A stretch of DNA of 64,000 nt from an uncultured Corynebacterium sp. (GTDB lineage: Bacteria; Actinomycetota; Actinomycetes; Mycobacteriales; Mycobacteriaceae), in assembly GCF_946998835.1 (NCBI RefSeq), contig NZ_CAMQAZ010000009.1, positions 22,312-86,311 of the forward strand, written 5' to 3'. Below the pieces are notes generated by a model. It was given only the letters and a program-made list of their open reading frames with translations. It did no database searches and had not been told where the DNA came from. The position numbers and the translations under genes were made by a program. Positions 54,911 through 64,000 of the stretch are shown here, in pieces. The first letter of the stretch is position 1. Each line of letters opens with the position of its first letter.

Positions 54911-55632
54911 CGCAAGCATCATCAGGGTCTACGAATCCGCAGCGCCGTGACACCCGTGCGAAAAGCACTGGCGATGGCAGTATTTCGCCAGTCATGGCAC
55001 TAATCTCAGGGATTTGTGTTGTCAGTTTGGCAATTGTCCTGGCTATCGCGTCGACCTCTGACCGTGTGAGCAAACCACAAAATCTTAACGGCGATACGCT
55101 CGGCCCGGAGCCGTGGGAAGCGGTCGATCAGTACGTGGCACGTGCCGACGAGTCGCTCGAGGACATGAAGAAGGAGTCGGATAGGCTCGAGCATGGTCAA
55201 CCAATAGTGGAGGACCCGAAGTTCTGGGCAATGGTGACTTTTGACCGGTTGCTCAACGCGAACGAAGCGGCTCAGGTGTATGAAAAAGTACCTAGCCTGC
55301 GGGTATCAACCGCGATTATCGGTGGCGTGAGTACTCGACATTTGCCGCAGCCGAGTAAAGAGGCCGATGAGGAAAAGCTACTACAAGATCAGTTGGAGTT
55401 GGCTGCGGCCTATGCGGATGTCGCGATTGACGACGAGCGACTCGGCTTCAACGGTCTACTGGTCTACGGTGACGCTGAGACGTTGATGGATGTCAAGAAG
55501 CTTACAGATGTGAAGGCCATTGAGGCACTGCCGTCAGATGCGGCACGGGGGCGTTTCGGAATCCGCCCGATACTGAGCACTGGTTTTACAGACAAAGAGG
55601 CGCTGTATGCGCCGGGCCTGAGCCAGAACTAA
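54907..55632 (+). CDS. Single-pass membrane protein of unknown function
   Basis: A 241-residue protein translated from ATG 54907, which overlaps the rluD stop (ATGA). A hydrophilic N-terminus precedes one transmembrane segment ([20 protein letters not shown]). The extracellular part contains a charged helical stretch ([19 protein letters not shown]) and a mixed alpha/beta C-terminal region. No motif recognised. Co-translation with rluD and lspA suggests a conserved operon in this genus. Confidence 0.75.
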   Translation: MTQASSGSTNPQRRDTRAKSTGDGSISPVMALISGICVVSLAIVLAIASTSDRVSKPQNLNGDTLGPEPWEAVDQYVARADESLEDMKKESDRLEHGQPIVEDPKFWAMVTFDRLLNANEAAQVYEKVPSLRVSTAIIGGVSTRHLPQPSKEADEEKLLQDQLELAAAYADVAIDDERLGFNGLLVYGDAETLMDVKKLTDVKAIEALPSDAARGRFGIRPILSTGFTDKEALYAPGLSQN

Positions 55633-55654
55633 CTGGCCAAACCTGAGTGGCCAG
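55633..55654 (+). terminator. Hairpin after the lspA operon
   Basis: CTGGCC-N10-GGCCAG directly follows the stop codon; no U-tract. Confidence 0.35.
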
Positions 55655-55739
55655 GGCCGAGCGGTTAGGATTAAGCGGCTAGCACTCAACCGTCTGCATT
55701 CAGTCAGTTTCAACGAGAACGCAAAGGAGTAAGTCAACA

Positions 55740-56708
55740 GTGATTCAGGCATTCGGTGCGTACCTCTTGTGGTCGCTATTTCCGTTGTACTTCCCGCTGC
55801 TAGAGCCAGCGGGAGCCGTGGAAATCCTGGCACACCGATTCGTCTGGACCCTTGTCTTTATGGTTATCGCCCTCAGCTTCATGCGCGCATGGCCAGAGCT
55901 GAAGGCCGCAAGTGCTAAGACATGGGGCACCATTTTCGTTGCCGCATTGTTGATTTCCGTGAACTGGGGCGTGTACGTCTACCTGGTCAACAATGGGCAG
56001 GTGGCGGAGGCCGCACTCGGTTACTTCATTAACCCGCTGGTCAGCGTGGTGCTGGCGATGATTTTCTTCCGTGAGAGTCTCTCGCGGTTGCAGCTCGGCA
56101 GTGTAGTCTTGGCCACCATTGCGGTCATTGTTCTCACCATCGGTGTGGGCTATCCGCCGGTGGGCGCGCTGGCGCTGGCCTTTAGCTTTGGGTTCTACGG
56201 CCTGATGAAGAAGCGGGTGTCTCTTTCCTCCGCGGCGTCGCTAACTGCCGAGTCCGCCGTAATCACACCGATTGCGTTGGCTTACATCCTCTGGTTGAGC
56301 TCCACCGGACAGAGCACCTTTACGTCTGAAGGAACCGGCCACACGCTGCTCATGATGAGCGCCGGTGTTGCTACCGCCATCCCGCTGTTGCTCTTCGGTG
56401 AAGGTGCCAAGCGCCTACCACTGGCCACTTTGGGCCTGATGCAGTACATCACGCCGGTTCTCCAAATCACCCTGGCGACTACCGTGCTCGGCGAGCAGCT
56501 CGAACCGGAGCGCTGGATTGGGTTCTTTATTATCTGGGGCGCCGTCGCGCTGTTCATCTGCGACCTCATCCTGAAGATGCGCCGTCAACGTCGAGTTCGC
56601 CGAGAACTCCGTAAGGCCGGCATTGAGCCGGCCGCGGTTTCCGACGATGTTGCCGACGAGACGGATGGGGCGGTTGCCCGGGACGTCGTAAAGCCTGCAG
56701 ATAATTAG
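55740..56708 (+). CDS. rarD: RarD-family EamA transporter
   Basis: A 322-residue drug/metabolite-superfamily permease with ten predicted transmembrane segments. RarD-type features are GAYLLWSLFPLYFPLLEPAGAVEILAHR at the start and NWGVYVYLVNNGQVAEAALGYFINPLVSV. The C-terminus is a charged cytoplasmic tail. AAGGAG precedes GTG 55740 at about 10 nt. Substrate unknown. Its stop is shared with the convergent oxidase gene (TTAG 56705-56708). Confidence 0.88.
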   Translation: MIQAFGAYLLWSLFPLYFPLLEPAGAVEILAHRFVWTLVFMVIALSFMRAWPELKAASAKTWGTIFVAALLISVNWGVYVYLVNNGQVAEAALGYFINPLVSVVLAMIFFRESLSRLQLGSVVLATIAVIVLTIGVGYPPVGALALAFSFGFYGLMKKRVSLSSAASLTAESAVITPIALAYILWLSSTGQSTFTSEGTGHTLLMMSAGVATAIPLLLFGEGAKRLPLATLGLMQYITPVLQITLATTVLGEQLEPERWIGFFIIWGAVALFICDLILKMRRQRRVRRELRKAGIEPAAVSDDVADETDGAVARDVVKPADN

Positions 56709-58132
56709 CAGAAAAGGTCGCGCAGGTGCTCGTTGAGGAAGATTCCCTGCGGATCGACTTTTTCGCGCAGCGCCTGGACCTCGCCGAAGAGCGGGTAGCG
56801 CTGCGCAAAATCCTCCGCGCGGAGCGTGTGCAATTTGCCCCAGTGCGGGCGCCCCTCATGGGCCTTGAAGATTGGCTCAATGAGGTTGAAGTACTCCCGG
56901 TAGTTTTCCTTCCAGTAGCGGTGGATGGCGATGTAGGCGCTGTCGCGACCGTACGCCGTGGACAGAGCGACATCGTCGGCCTTGGCGGAGCGCACCTCGA
57001 TGGGGAAGGAAATCTTCATTCTCTTGCGGGCAATTGCGTCGCGAATCTCCCCGAGGACATCGGAAGCGGCTTCGAGCGGGATTGAGTATTCCATCTCGGA
57101 AAAACGCACACGGCGCGGTGACACGAAGACTTTGTGCGCCTCATTTGAGTAGCGGCGCTCTGGCACGGTGTTGGTGGCAATGCGGTTGATCGTATTCGTC
57201 GTGGCGGGAATGGCCTTGGCAATCTCGCAGCACGCCAAAAGCCCCATGTTGTTGACGACTTCGTCATTGAGATATGTGCGCGCGCTGCCCAGGCGTTGCT
57301 TTAGGCTATTGCGGCTCGGGCGGCGGTGGCGCTGCGGTTCGATGCGAGTATTGTGTTTGACCAGCGTCTCGCGCTGTCCCGGGAACCAGAAAAACTCCAG
57401 GTGGTCAGTCTCTTTGCAGCGCTCGGCGAAGCTCTTGCGCAGGGAGTCAAACTCTTCGCGGTGCTCGTCGGCATGCAAATCAAACGCCGGTACCACAGAC
57501 ATCGTGACCTCCGTGAGCACGCCGAAGACGCCCAGTCCTAGTCGTCCGAGGCGGTAGAGCTCGCCGTCGATTCCCTGCGCGTCGGGGTGGCAGTGCCTGA
57601 CGACGCCATCCGCGGTGACAATCTTGAATCCCTTCACGGTGCCCGCGAAGCCGGTGAACCCTAGACCGGTGCCGTGTGTTCCGGTGGAGATAGCGCCGGC
57701 CAGCGACTGCGGGTCGACATCGCCCTGGTTGGGAAGCGCCCACCCAAGCGGTCGCAGAATTCCTGGCGTATCGCGCAGCCGAGTGCCGGCACGCAGGGTG
57801 GCGGTCTGGTTAGGTGCGTCGAGCTCGACCAGCCCGGAGCAGCGATCGAGCTGGATGCGATGCCCATCGGTGGTGGCCACGGACGTAAAAGAATGACCGG
57901 CTCCCAGTGGGCGCACCGTAGAGCCGTCGGCCTTCGCCGCCTTAATTACTGAGATGACACCTTCGTCATCGTGCGGCTGATGCGTATAGGACGGAGTGCA
58001 TGACTGAGTGTGAGCCCAATTGTTCCACTGGGAGTTGGCGGCGGCTTTCGCCTGCGCGCGTCGACGTACACGTGGAACGCGGGATTCAACCGTAGAGACG
58101 GTGAAGCGGGCGTTGTTGTGTGAACGGCTCAT
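56705..58132 (-). CDS. FAD-dependent sugar-1,4-lactone oxidase (ALO/GLDH family)
   Basis: A 475-residue VAO-fold flavoprotein like M. tuberculosis Rv1771 L-gulono-1,4-lactone dehydrogenase. FAD-binding domain with VRPLGAGHSFTSVATT, GWALPNQGDVDPQSLAGAISTGTHGTG and GVLTEVTMSVVPAF; the C-terminal ALO domain includes HEGRPHWGKLH near the end. ATG 58132 overlaps the upstream gene's stop (ATGA), so the frame extension to 58357 is not used. The substrate (arabinono- or gulono-lactone) cannot be decided. Confidence 0.87.
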   Translation of the reverse strand: MSRSHNNARFTVSTVESRVPRVRRRAQAKAAANSQWNNWAHTQSCTPSYTHQPHDDEGVISVIKAAKADGSTVRPLGAGHSFTSVATTDGHRIQLDRCSGLVELDAPNQTATLRAGTRLRDTPGILRPLGWALPNQGDVDPQSLAGAISTGTHGTGLGFTGFAGTVKGFKIVTADGVVRHCHPDAQGIDGELYRLGRLGLGVFGVLTEVTMSVVPAFDLHADEHREEFDSLRKSFAERCKETDHLEFFWFPGQRETLVKHNTRIEPQRHRRPSRNSLKQRLGSARTYLNDEVVNNMGLLACCEIAKAIPATTNTINRIATNTVPERRYSNEAHKVFVSPRRVRFSEMEYSIPLEAASDVLGEIRDAIARKRMKISFPIEVRSAKADDVALSTAYGRDSAYIAIHRYWKENYREYFNLIEPIFKAHEGRPHWGKLHTLRAEDFAQRYPLFGEVQALREKVDPQGIFLNEHLRDLFC

Positions 58133-59376
58133 GTGAAGATCAATCCCTTTCCTCGGTACGTGGACCAGTGGTCGATGATGTCGCCATCTCGAACTGCAAT
58201 GACTTCTTGTGCGTGCTCGGCTATCTCGCCGGCCTTGGCGTGGCGAAACCACACGGGCTCTCCCAGCGATATCGCATCGGCAGCCTTGCCGAGCAGCGGA
58301 GTTTGCACCTCGCCAGGGCCCTCCTCCGTCGCATATCGCAGACCCGTGGGATACCACGGGGTGGGCAGGCGGTCAGCTCCCGCTGGGCCAGAGGCAATTC
58401 GACCACCGCCGGACACCGTGACCACGCCTTTCTTTGGTCGCCGCGTCGCCGGTAGCACAAACCAGGACGCCGGACGCAGATTGAATGCGCGATAGTTATC
58501 GAACAGTGTTGGTGCCAAGAAACCCGACCCTGCCGCGGCCTCGGTCACTGCGGCTTCGGCGCACGTTGACTCCAGCGATCCCGTGCCACCGCCGTTGACA
58601 AACTCCAGCGGCCCCGCCACCTTCTCGACCGTCGCGACAACCTTGGCGCGACGCTTCGCCAGCTCCTTCCTGGACACGGCTTGCATGAGGCGAATCGCCC
58701 GAGCACGCGGAGAGTTTCCGGCATCGCCCACTCCGGCGATGTGCCCCTCGTACATCATGATTCCGGCCAGCTGCAGCTCTGGCCGGGCAACAATCTGCTT
58801 GGCAAACGTCGCCGCCTGCTTCGGTGAGAACAGGCTGGAGCGCAGCGTGCCAATGTGCACGCCGGGCAGGGGACGAAATGAGGCATCGACATCCATGCAC
58901 ACTCGAATTGGCGTATTGTCGCTTGCCGACGACACCAGCGCCTCCAGATGCTCGGGACGGTCAACCATGACGCAGATGGCAGCGCGCGCTGCATCATCGT
59001 CGGCAAGCTCTGCGATAGCGCGGGCGTCAAGCGTCGGGTAGGCGACGACAATGTCGTCGCTGACGCCTTCTCGGAATAGATACAGTGCCTCTGCCAGTGA
59101 ATATGCAAGCACGCCCTGGAAACCAGGGAAGGCCAGGACGTGCGAGATGAGCTGCGGAATGCGGATGGACTTCGAGGCCACGCGGATAGGCATACCGTTT
59201 GCACGGCGGAGCATGTCGCGGGCATTGGCTTCGACCGCCGCGAGGTCGACGACGACTGCAGGAAGGGAAGTGTAGTTAAGCAGAGTGTCGGTAGCTAGCG
59301 GTGGGCGGGCTGTCTGGGACGTCTGTACCGGCAGCGCCTCGGGTAACTCCGGGGCAGAAGCTCGAGAAAGTTTCAT
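58129..59376 (-). CDS. Alanine racemase/D-threonine aldolase-like PLP enzyme
   Basis: A 415-residue fold-type III PLP protein. The N-terminal TIM barrel starts LPAVVVDLAAVEANARDM; the Schiff-base Lys is probably Lys69 in IRVASKSIRIPQ. The C-terminal part has WFVLPATRRPKKGVVTVSGGGRIASG and the EHAQEVIAVRDG metal-site-like motif of D-threonine aldolases and D-serine dehydratases. First gene of a two-gene leftward operon with the lactone oxidase. A TACGTT -10-like box (59384-59389) lies 7 nt before ATG 59376. Confidence 0.82.
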   Translation of the reverse strand: MKLSRASAPELPEALPVQTSQTARPPLATDTLLNYTSLPAVVVDLAAVEANARDMLRRANGMPIRVASKSIRIPQLISHVLAFPGFQGVLAYSLAEALYLFREGVSDDIVVAYPTLDARAIAELADDDAARAAICVMVDRPEHLEALVSSASDNTPIRVCMDVDASFRPLPGVHIGTLRSSLFSPKQAATFAKQIVARPELQLAGIMMYEGHIAGVGDAGNSPRARAIRLMQAVSRKELAKRRAKVVATVEKVAGPLEFVNGGGTGSLESTCAEAAVTEAAAGSGFLAPTLFDNYRAFNLRPASWFVLPATRRPKKGVVTVSGGGRIASGPAGADRLPTPWYPTGLRYATEEGPGEVQTPLLGKAADAISLGEPVWFRHAKAGEIAEHAQEVIAVRDGDIIDHWSTYRGKGLIFT

Positions 59377-59383
59377 GCCCTAA

Positions 59384-59389
59384 AACGTA
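59384..59389 (-). promoter_or_regulatory. -10 box of the PLP-enzyme gene (leaderless)
   Basis: TACGTT on the minus strand ends 7 nt before ATG 59376. Weaker match than the others. Confidence 0.35.
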
Positions 59390-59473
59390 ATCATTGTCCA
59401 CTGTCACTGTCTTTGTTTTAGAAAAGAAAACTAGAACTTTTGACCGGCAGAGTGCGTTAGGGCGGGTTATTAG

Positions 59474-59638
59474 CTAGACCAGCCAGCTATAACGGGCGGC
59501 GTCCATGTCGGAGGTGATGACATCGCCATCGATGAGGTAGCCGGCGGCGATGGGACGGCGATCGATGGTGGCAAGGACTTCGTCGAGCTCCGGCTTGGGG
59601 AAGTAGGTGAAGTGTCCATCGGAAAGCGGTGCGAACAC
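59474..59638 (-). CDS. Small protein gene (54 aa), unknown function
   Basis: GTG 59638 has AAGGAG 7 nt upstream on the minus strand, and the frame runs 54 codons to TAG. The product begins MFAPLSDGHFTYFPKPELDE, continues RRPIAAGYLIDGDVITSD and ends ARYSWLV. The composition is protein-like (mixed acidic, aromatic and hydrophobic residues, no low complexity), and no gene is on the other strand. It lies alone between the PLP-enzyme gene and dnaE1. I recognise no family. Confidence 0.65.
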   Translation of the reverse strand: MFAPLSDGHFTYFPKPELDEVLATIDRRPIAAGYLIDGDVITSDMDAARYSWLV

Positions 59639-59883
59639 TGTGTTGCTCCTTCGATTCTTGGCTTTGGATTAACGGGAAAGGCTAACGATCGAGAGGAAAC
59701 ATGAGGGCTTCCTCACGAACTGTGGTGTCGAGTATTGTCAACTGGTTTTGGAAAGTAAAGGAAGTGGCGGGGTGATGTTGCACACGTCTTTAGCTATAAC
59801 TGTCCTGATATAAGAGCTGCGCTGGATAAAACCTATTTGGCCAGGAGTGTTCGAAGGAATCGTGTTCAGTCCGGGGGATTGTC

Positions 59884-59889
59884 TACAAT
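59884..59889 (+). promoter_or_regulatory. -10 box of dnaE1 (leaderless)
   Basis: TACAAT ends 8 nt before ATG 59898, supporting that start over the in-frame upstream start at 59847. Confidence 0.6.
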
Positions 59890-59897
59890 CTGGATTC

Positions 59898-62800
59898 ATG
59901 GCTAACTCCTCCTTCGTGCACCTCCATAACCACACCGAGTACTCGATGCTCGACGGCATGGCGAAGATTGATTTGCTTGCCGACGAGGTTGCGCGACAGG
60001 GAATGCCTGCTGTCGGTGTCACTGACCACGGCAATATGTTTGGCTCGAATGCGTTTTATCGGCAGATGAAGTCCAAGGGTGTCAAGCCGATTATCGGCAT
60101 TGAAGCCTACATGGCGCCGGAAAGCCGCTTTAATAAAAAGCGCATTCAGTGGGGTGAGCCGCACCAGCGCCGCGATGACGTCTCGGGTCGTGGTTCCTAC
60201 CTGCATCAGACCATGCTGGCCGCCAATGCGCAGGGGCTGCGGAACCTGTTCTACCTGTCGTCGATGGCGTCGTATGAGGGGCAAATTAGTAAGTACCCGC
60301 GTATGGATGCCGAGTTGGTGGCAGAACGCGCCGAGGGCATTATTGCGACTACTGGTTGCCCGTCGGGTGATGTGCAGACACGTCTGCGCCTTGGGCAGTT
60401 CGACGAGGCGCTAAAGGCCGCCGGTATGTGGCAGGACATCTACGGCAAGGAAAACTACTTCCTGGAGCTAATGGACCACGGGCTGGATATTGAGAACCGT
60501 GTGCGCAGTGAACTGTTGGAGATTGGGCGGAAACTGAATCTGCCGCCGCTGGTTACGAATGACTGTCACTATGTCACCCGTGACCAGGCCAAGGCGCACG
60601 AGGCTATGCTCTGTGTGCAGACGGGCAAGACGCTCAATGACCCGGACCGTTTCAAGTTCGACGGTGACGGTTACTTCATTAAGTCCGCTGAGGAAATGCG
60701 CGCGACTTGGGATCATCTGGTGCCCGGTGCCTGCGATAACACGCTGCTGATTGCGGAGCGGGTAGAGGACTACGACGAGCTGTGGGAGGAGCACCCGCAC
60801 GACCGAATGCCGAAGGCCGACGTGCCGGAAGGAGAGACCCCGACAACGTGGCTGCATCACAACGTGATGGAGGGGCTGCGAAAGCGCTTTGAGGGCCGAG
60901 AAGTGCCGGAGGAATACATCCGGCGCGCGGAGTATGAGATTGAGGTTATTGACGGTAAGGGATACCCGTCATACTTCCTGATTGTTGCGGAGCTGATTCG
61001 CCATGCCCGCGAGGTAGGCATCAAGGTCGGCCCAGGCCGTGGTTCCGCTGCTGGTTCCCTGGTTGCGTACGCAACATGGATTACCAATATTGACCCGATT
61101 GAGCACGGACTCCTCTTCGAGCGATTCCTGAACCCGGAGCGTCCGTCCGCACCCGATATCGATATCGACTTCGACGACCGCCGTCGCGATGAAATGATTC
61201 GCTATGCGGCCGACCGCTGGGGCGAGGACAAGGTCGCGCAGGTGGTCACCTTCGGTACGGTGAAGACCAAGCAAGCTCTGAAGGACTCGGCTCGTGTGCA
61301 GTTTGGCCAGCCTGGCTACCAGATTGCAGACCGCATTACTAAGGCGCTGCCACCTGCGATTATGGCCAAGGATATTCCACTGAGCGGCATCGTCGACCCC
61401 GAACACCCACGCTACGGCGAGGCTGCCGAGGTCCGACAGCTTATTGAGACCGACCCGGATGTGGCTCGAATTTACGAGACGGCTCGTGGTCTCGAGGGCG
61501 TCGTTAGGCAGACTGGCGTGCACGCCTGTGCCGTGGTGATGGCGTCGGTGCCCCTCTTGGATCACATTCCGATGTGGAAGCGACAGGCCGACGGCGCGAT
61601 TATCACTGGTTGGGACTACCCAGCATGTGAGGCCATCGGTCTGTTGAAGATGGACTTCCTGGGGCTTCGAAACCTGACGGTGATCGGTGACTGTATCGAG
61701 CACATCAAGTCCAACCGAGACGAGAAAATTCTGCTCGATGACCTTGAGACCGATGACCCGAAGGTCTACGAGCTGCTGTCACGCGGTGACACCCTCGGTG
61801 TGTTCCAGCTCGATGGTGGCGGCATGCGTGAGTTGCTCAAGCGCATGCAGCCGACAGGATTCGATGACATCGTCGCATCGCTAGCGCTGTACCGTCCAGG
61901 CCCAATGGGTGTGAACGCGCACTTCGACTACGCGGACATTAAGAATGGTCGCAAGCCCTACAACGCCATCCACCCGGAGCTGGATGAACAGTTGAAGGAC
62001 ATCCTGGAAGAAACACACGGCCTAATCGTGTACCAGGAGCAGATCATGAAGATCTCGCAGAAGCTGGCGAACTACACCGCGGGTCAAGCAGATGGTTTCC
62101 GTAAGGCCATGGGTAAGAAGAAGCCAGAGGTGCTGGCCAAGGAGTTCGTGAACTTCGAAGGCGGCATGCTGGAAAATGGTTTCTCCAAGGATGCCGTCCA
62201 AAAACTGTGGGACATTATTCTGCCGTTCGCCTCGTACGCTTTTAATAAGTCTCACGCGGCGGGCTACGGTCTGGTGTCCTACTGGACCGCCTACCTGAAG
62301 GCCAACTACACCGCTGAGTACATGGCGGCGCTATTGACTTCGGTGGCGGATGACAAGAATAAGCTGGCCATCTACCTGTCGGATTGTCGTCACCTGGGTA
62401 TTAAGGTGTTGCCGCCGGATGTCAATGAGTCGGGTATGGACTTCGAGCCGGTTGGTGAGGATATTCGCTTTGGCCTCGGCGCTATCCGCAACGTCGGCCA
62501 CGATGTGGTCGCGTCGATTGTGAAAACGCGTGAGGAAAAGGGCAAGTTCACCTCATTCTCGGATTACCTGGACAAGATTGAGACGTTGCCGTGCAGCAAG
62601 CGCATCACAGAATCGCTGATTAAGGCCGGTGCATTCGATTCGCTGGGTCACCCGCGAAAGGGACTTGCGCTCATTCACGAAGAGGCCATCGACTCGGTGC
62701 TCTCGACGAAGAAGGCTGCGGACAAGGGGCAGTTCGACCTGTTCGCCGGCTTCGGTGGAGATGAGGAAACCGACGCTGAGAGCATCTTCGAGATTCGCGT

Positions 62801-63455
62801 TCCCGATGAAAAGTGGGAGCGCAAGCACGAGCTGACGCTCGAACGAGAGATGTTGGGCCTCTATGTTTCTGGCCACCCTCTCGATGGGTTCGAAGAATCG
62901 CTAGCGGCACAGACGGATACGGCTCTGACCACGGTCGTCGGTGGGGAAGTGGCGAACAACACCGAGATCACTATCGGTGGCATTATCTCCAGCGTTGACC
63001 GTCGTGTGAATAAGAACGGTCAGCCCTGGGCGATTATCGGCATTGAGGACCACAACGGCGCGCGCGTGGAAGTCATGGCTTTCGCGAGAACGTACGCAAT
63101 GATTGCCACCAGCATCGCTGAAGATGCCATCGTGCTTGTGCGCGCCCGTGTCCAGTACCGCGATGACCGCATGAGTGTGGTCTGCGATGACTTGAAGCTG
63201 CCGGATCTCGGTCGCAATGGTTCCACGTCGGCGCCGCTGCGTCTGACCATGCGCACCGACCAGTGCACCCCGGAGATGATTGCCAAGCTGAAATCCGTAC
63301 TGCTCGACAACCCCGGCGACTCGGACGTCTACCTCAAGCTTGTCGACGGCGATTCCCACACCACCTTGGTTCTCGGCGAGCACTTGCGGGTTGACCGTGA
63401 TGCCAGCTTGATTGGCGACTTGAAGGCGACAATCGGTGCCAGCATTTTGGGGTAG
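59898..63455 (+). CDS. dnaE1: DNA polymerase III alpha subunit
   Basis: Replicative polymerase, 1185 residues. PHP domain at the N-terminus ([32 protein letters not shown]), palm with [14 protein letters not shown] and catalytic Asp residues in [14 protein letters not shown], thumb/fingers with ALYRPGPMG and [10 protein letters not shown], then the helix-hairpin-helix and C-terminal OB domain ([17 protein letters not shown]). Full-length and intact, so this is the housekeeping DnaE1 and not the mutagenic DnaE2. Confidence 0.96.
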   Translation: MANSSFVHLHNHTEYSMLDGMAKIDLLADEVARQGMPAVGVTDHGNMFGSNAFYRQMKSKGVKPIIGIEAYMAPESRFNKKRIQWGEPHQRRDDVSGRGSYLHQTMLAANAQGLRNLFYLSSMASYEGQISKYPRMDAELVAERAEGIIATTGCPSGDVQTRLRLGQFDEALKAAGMWQDIYGKENYFLELMDHGLDIENRVRSELLEIGRKLNLPPLVTNDCHYVTRDQAKAHEAMLCVQTGKTLNDPDRFKFDGDGYFIKSAEEMRATWDHLVPGACDNTLLIAERVEDYDELWEEHPHDRMPKADVPEGETPTTWLHHNVMEGLRKRFEGREVPEEYIRRAEYEIEVIDGKGYPSYFLIVAELIRHAREVGIKVGPGRGSAAGSLVAYATWITNIDPIEHGLLFERFLNPERPSAPDIDIDFDDRRRDEMIRYAADRWGEDKVAQVVTFGTVKTKQALKDSARVQFGQPGYQIADRITKALPPAIMAKDIPLSGIVDPEHPRYGEAAEVRQLIETDPDVARIYETARGLEGVVRQTGVHACAVVMASVPLLDHIPMWKRQADGAIITGWDYPACEAIGLLKMDFLGLRNLTVIGDCIEHIKSNRDEKILLDDLETDDPKVYELLSRGDTLGVFQLDGGGMRELLKRMQPTGFDDIVASLALYRPGPMGVNAHFDYADIKNGRKPYNAIHPELDEQLKDILEETHGLIVYQEQIMKISQKLANYTAGQADGFRKAMGKKKPEVLAKEFVNFEGGMLENGFSKDAVQKLWDIILPFASYAFNKSHAAGYGLVSYWTAYLKANYTAEYMAALLTSVADDKNKLAIYLSDCRHLGIKVLPPDVNESGMDFEPVGEDIRFGLGAIRNVGHDVVASIVKTREEKGKFTSFSDYLDKIETLPCSKRITESLIKAGAFDSLGHPRKGLALIHEEAIDSVLSTKKAADKGQFDLFAGFGGDEETDAESIFEIRVPDEKWERKHELTLEREMLGLYVSGHPLDGFEESLAAQTDTALTTVVGGEVANNTEITIGGIISSVDRRVNKNGQPWAIIGIEDHNGARVEVMAFARTYAMIATSIAEDAIVLVRARVQYRDDRMSVVCDDLKLPDLGRNGSTSAPLRLTMRTDQCTPEMIAKLKSVLLDNPGDSDVYLKLVDGDSHTTLVLGEHLRVDRDASLIGDLKATIGASILG

Positions 63456-63474
63456 CGTATCGCGACCCCTGATT

Positions 63475-63504
63475 GTCGCAACCGGTTGTGCGACCGAGTA
63501 GAGT
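63475..63504 (+). promoter_or_regulatory. ilvA promoter with overlapping palindrome (leaderless)
   Basis: TAGAGT (63499-63504) ends 8 nt before ATG 63513. GTCGCA-ACCGGTTG-TGCGAC (63475-63494), with an inner palindrome, covers the expected -35 region and could be an operator. Confidence 0.5.
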
Positions 63505-63512
63505 CTTAGCTC

Positions 63513-64000
63513 ATGAGTGAGAATTCTGTGCCTGCTGCCCAGCCCGAACGCCGACTTGTCCACGCGGCCGATATTCAGATTGCGCAGGCACGAATTTCTT
63601 CGGTGATTGCAGCTACTCCGCTGCAGTTCAGCCCACGTCTTTCCGAAATCACTGGCGCCAAGGTATTCCTCAAGCGGGAAGACCTCCAGGATGTGCGCTC
63701 CTACAAGATTCGCGGTGCCTACAACGCGATGGTTCAGGTTACCGACGAAGAGCGAGCCGCAGGTGTCGTTGCGGCATCTGCGGGAAACCACGCTCAAGGC
63801 GTGGCGTATGCCTGCCGTCAGCTTGGTATAGAGGGGCGTATCTACGTTCCCAATGCCACGCCAAAGCAGAAGCGTGACCGTATCGCTTACCACGGCCGCG
63901 ATGCCGTTGAAATTGTGGTCGTCGGTGACTCTTTCGATGAGGCCGCCGCTGCAGCGCGTGCCGACGCGCAGCGCACCGGCGCCACTATGGTCGAGCCCTT
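63513..64000 (+). CDS. ilvA: Threonine dehydratase, 3' end outside the window
   Basis: PLP enzyme converting threonine to 2-oxobutanoate for isoleucine synthesis. The visible 162 codons contain the VFLKREDLQDVRSYKIRGA motif with Schiff-base Lys65, VVAASAGNHAQGVAYA (the phosphate/PLP loop) and YVPNATPKQKRDRI. Whether the C-terminal ACT-like regulatory domain is present cannot be seen. Confidence 0.94.
   Translation, partial: MSENSVPAAQPERRLVHAADIQIAQARISSVIAATPLQFSPRLSEITGAKVFLKREDLQDVRSYKIRGAYNAMVQVTDEERAAGVVAASAGNHAQGVAYACRQLGIEGRIYVPNATPKQKRDRIAYHGRDAVEIVVVGDSFDEAAAAARADAQRTGATMVEP

Overview
The window is a 64-kb piece of an actinobacterial chromosome, almost certainly Corynebacterium. The reasons are a complete division and cell-wall (dcw) cluster ending in sepF, a YggT-family gene and divIVA (wag31); mycobacterial/corynebacterial marker genes (pimB', mptA, pknL with its small DNA-binding partner, lppM, class II DAHP synthase); many GTG starts; and many TANNNT -10 boxes only 7-8 nt before start codons, as expected for leaderless mRNAs. 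Gene order follows the C. glutamicum and M. tuberculosis loci as I know them. An IS1249-like remnant is also typical of the genus. Species cannot be fixed from the sequence alone.

Layout. 1-5 kb: the 3' part of trpD, convergent with a fused DEDD exonuclease/GIY-YIG nuclease gene; then two secreted NlpC/P60 peptidoglycan hydrolases, the first behind a clear c-di-AMP (ydaO-type) riboswitch and GTAAC repeats that resemble MtrA sites. 5-13 kb: pimB' (phosphatidylinositol mannosides), glk, plsC, a small 3'-5' exoribonuclease, aroG, then pknL divergent from a small DNA-binding protein gene. 13-19 kb: a leftward operon idsA-crtI-mptA-crtB that mixes isoprenoid/carotenoid enzymes with a lipoglycan mannosyltransferase; metF is divergent from it. 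19-22.4 kb: lppM, a GNAT acetyltransferase, a HEPN-family gene behind a perfect SOS (LexA) box, and a DUF3040 membrane protein.

22.4-23.6 kb is the only clearly accessory stretch: a 552-bp internally deleted IS1249-like element with both terminal inverted repeats, followed by inverted and 23-bp tandem repeats. 23.6-44.3 kb is the dcw cluster: mraZ (with three TGGGG operator repeats 10 bp apart), rsmH, ftsL, ftsI, murE, murF, mraY, murD, ftsW, murG, murC, ftsQ, ftsZ, pgeF, sepF, yggT, divIVA. These genes make lipid II, polymerise septal peptidoglycan, assemble the Z-ring with its SepF anchor and mark the poles. The yggS gene usually found between pgeF and sepF is missing.

44.4-64 kb: a T-box leader and ileS, dinB, a sugar O-acetyltransferase convergent with asparaginase, two lipoprotein genes separated by a long bidirectional terminator-like repeat, lspA-rluD and a membrane protein gene, rarD, a two-gene leftward operon (sugar-lactone oxidase and PLP racemase/aldolase-like enzyme), an unlisted 54-codon small gene, dnaE1, and the 5' part of ilvA.

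The most unusual features are the carotenoid genes inserted around mptA, the SOS-box HEPN gene, the deleted IS, the eleven-residue repeats of DivIVA, the long disordered tails on FtsL and FtsW, the atypical FtsZ C-terminus, and an array of palindromic decamers at the end of aroG. No wholly new multigene system is evident; most of the window is conserved core genome.
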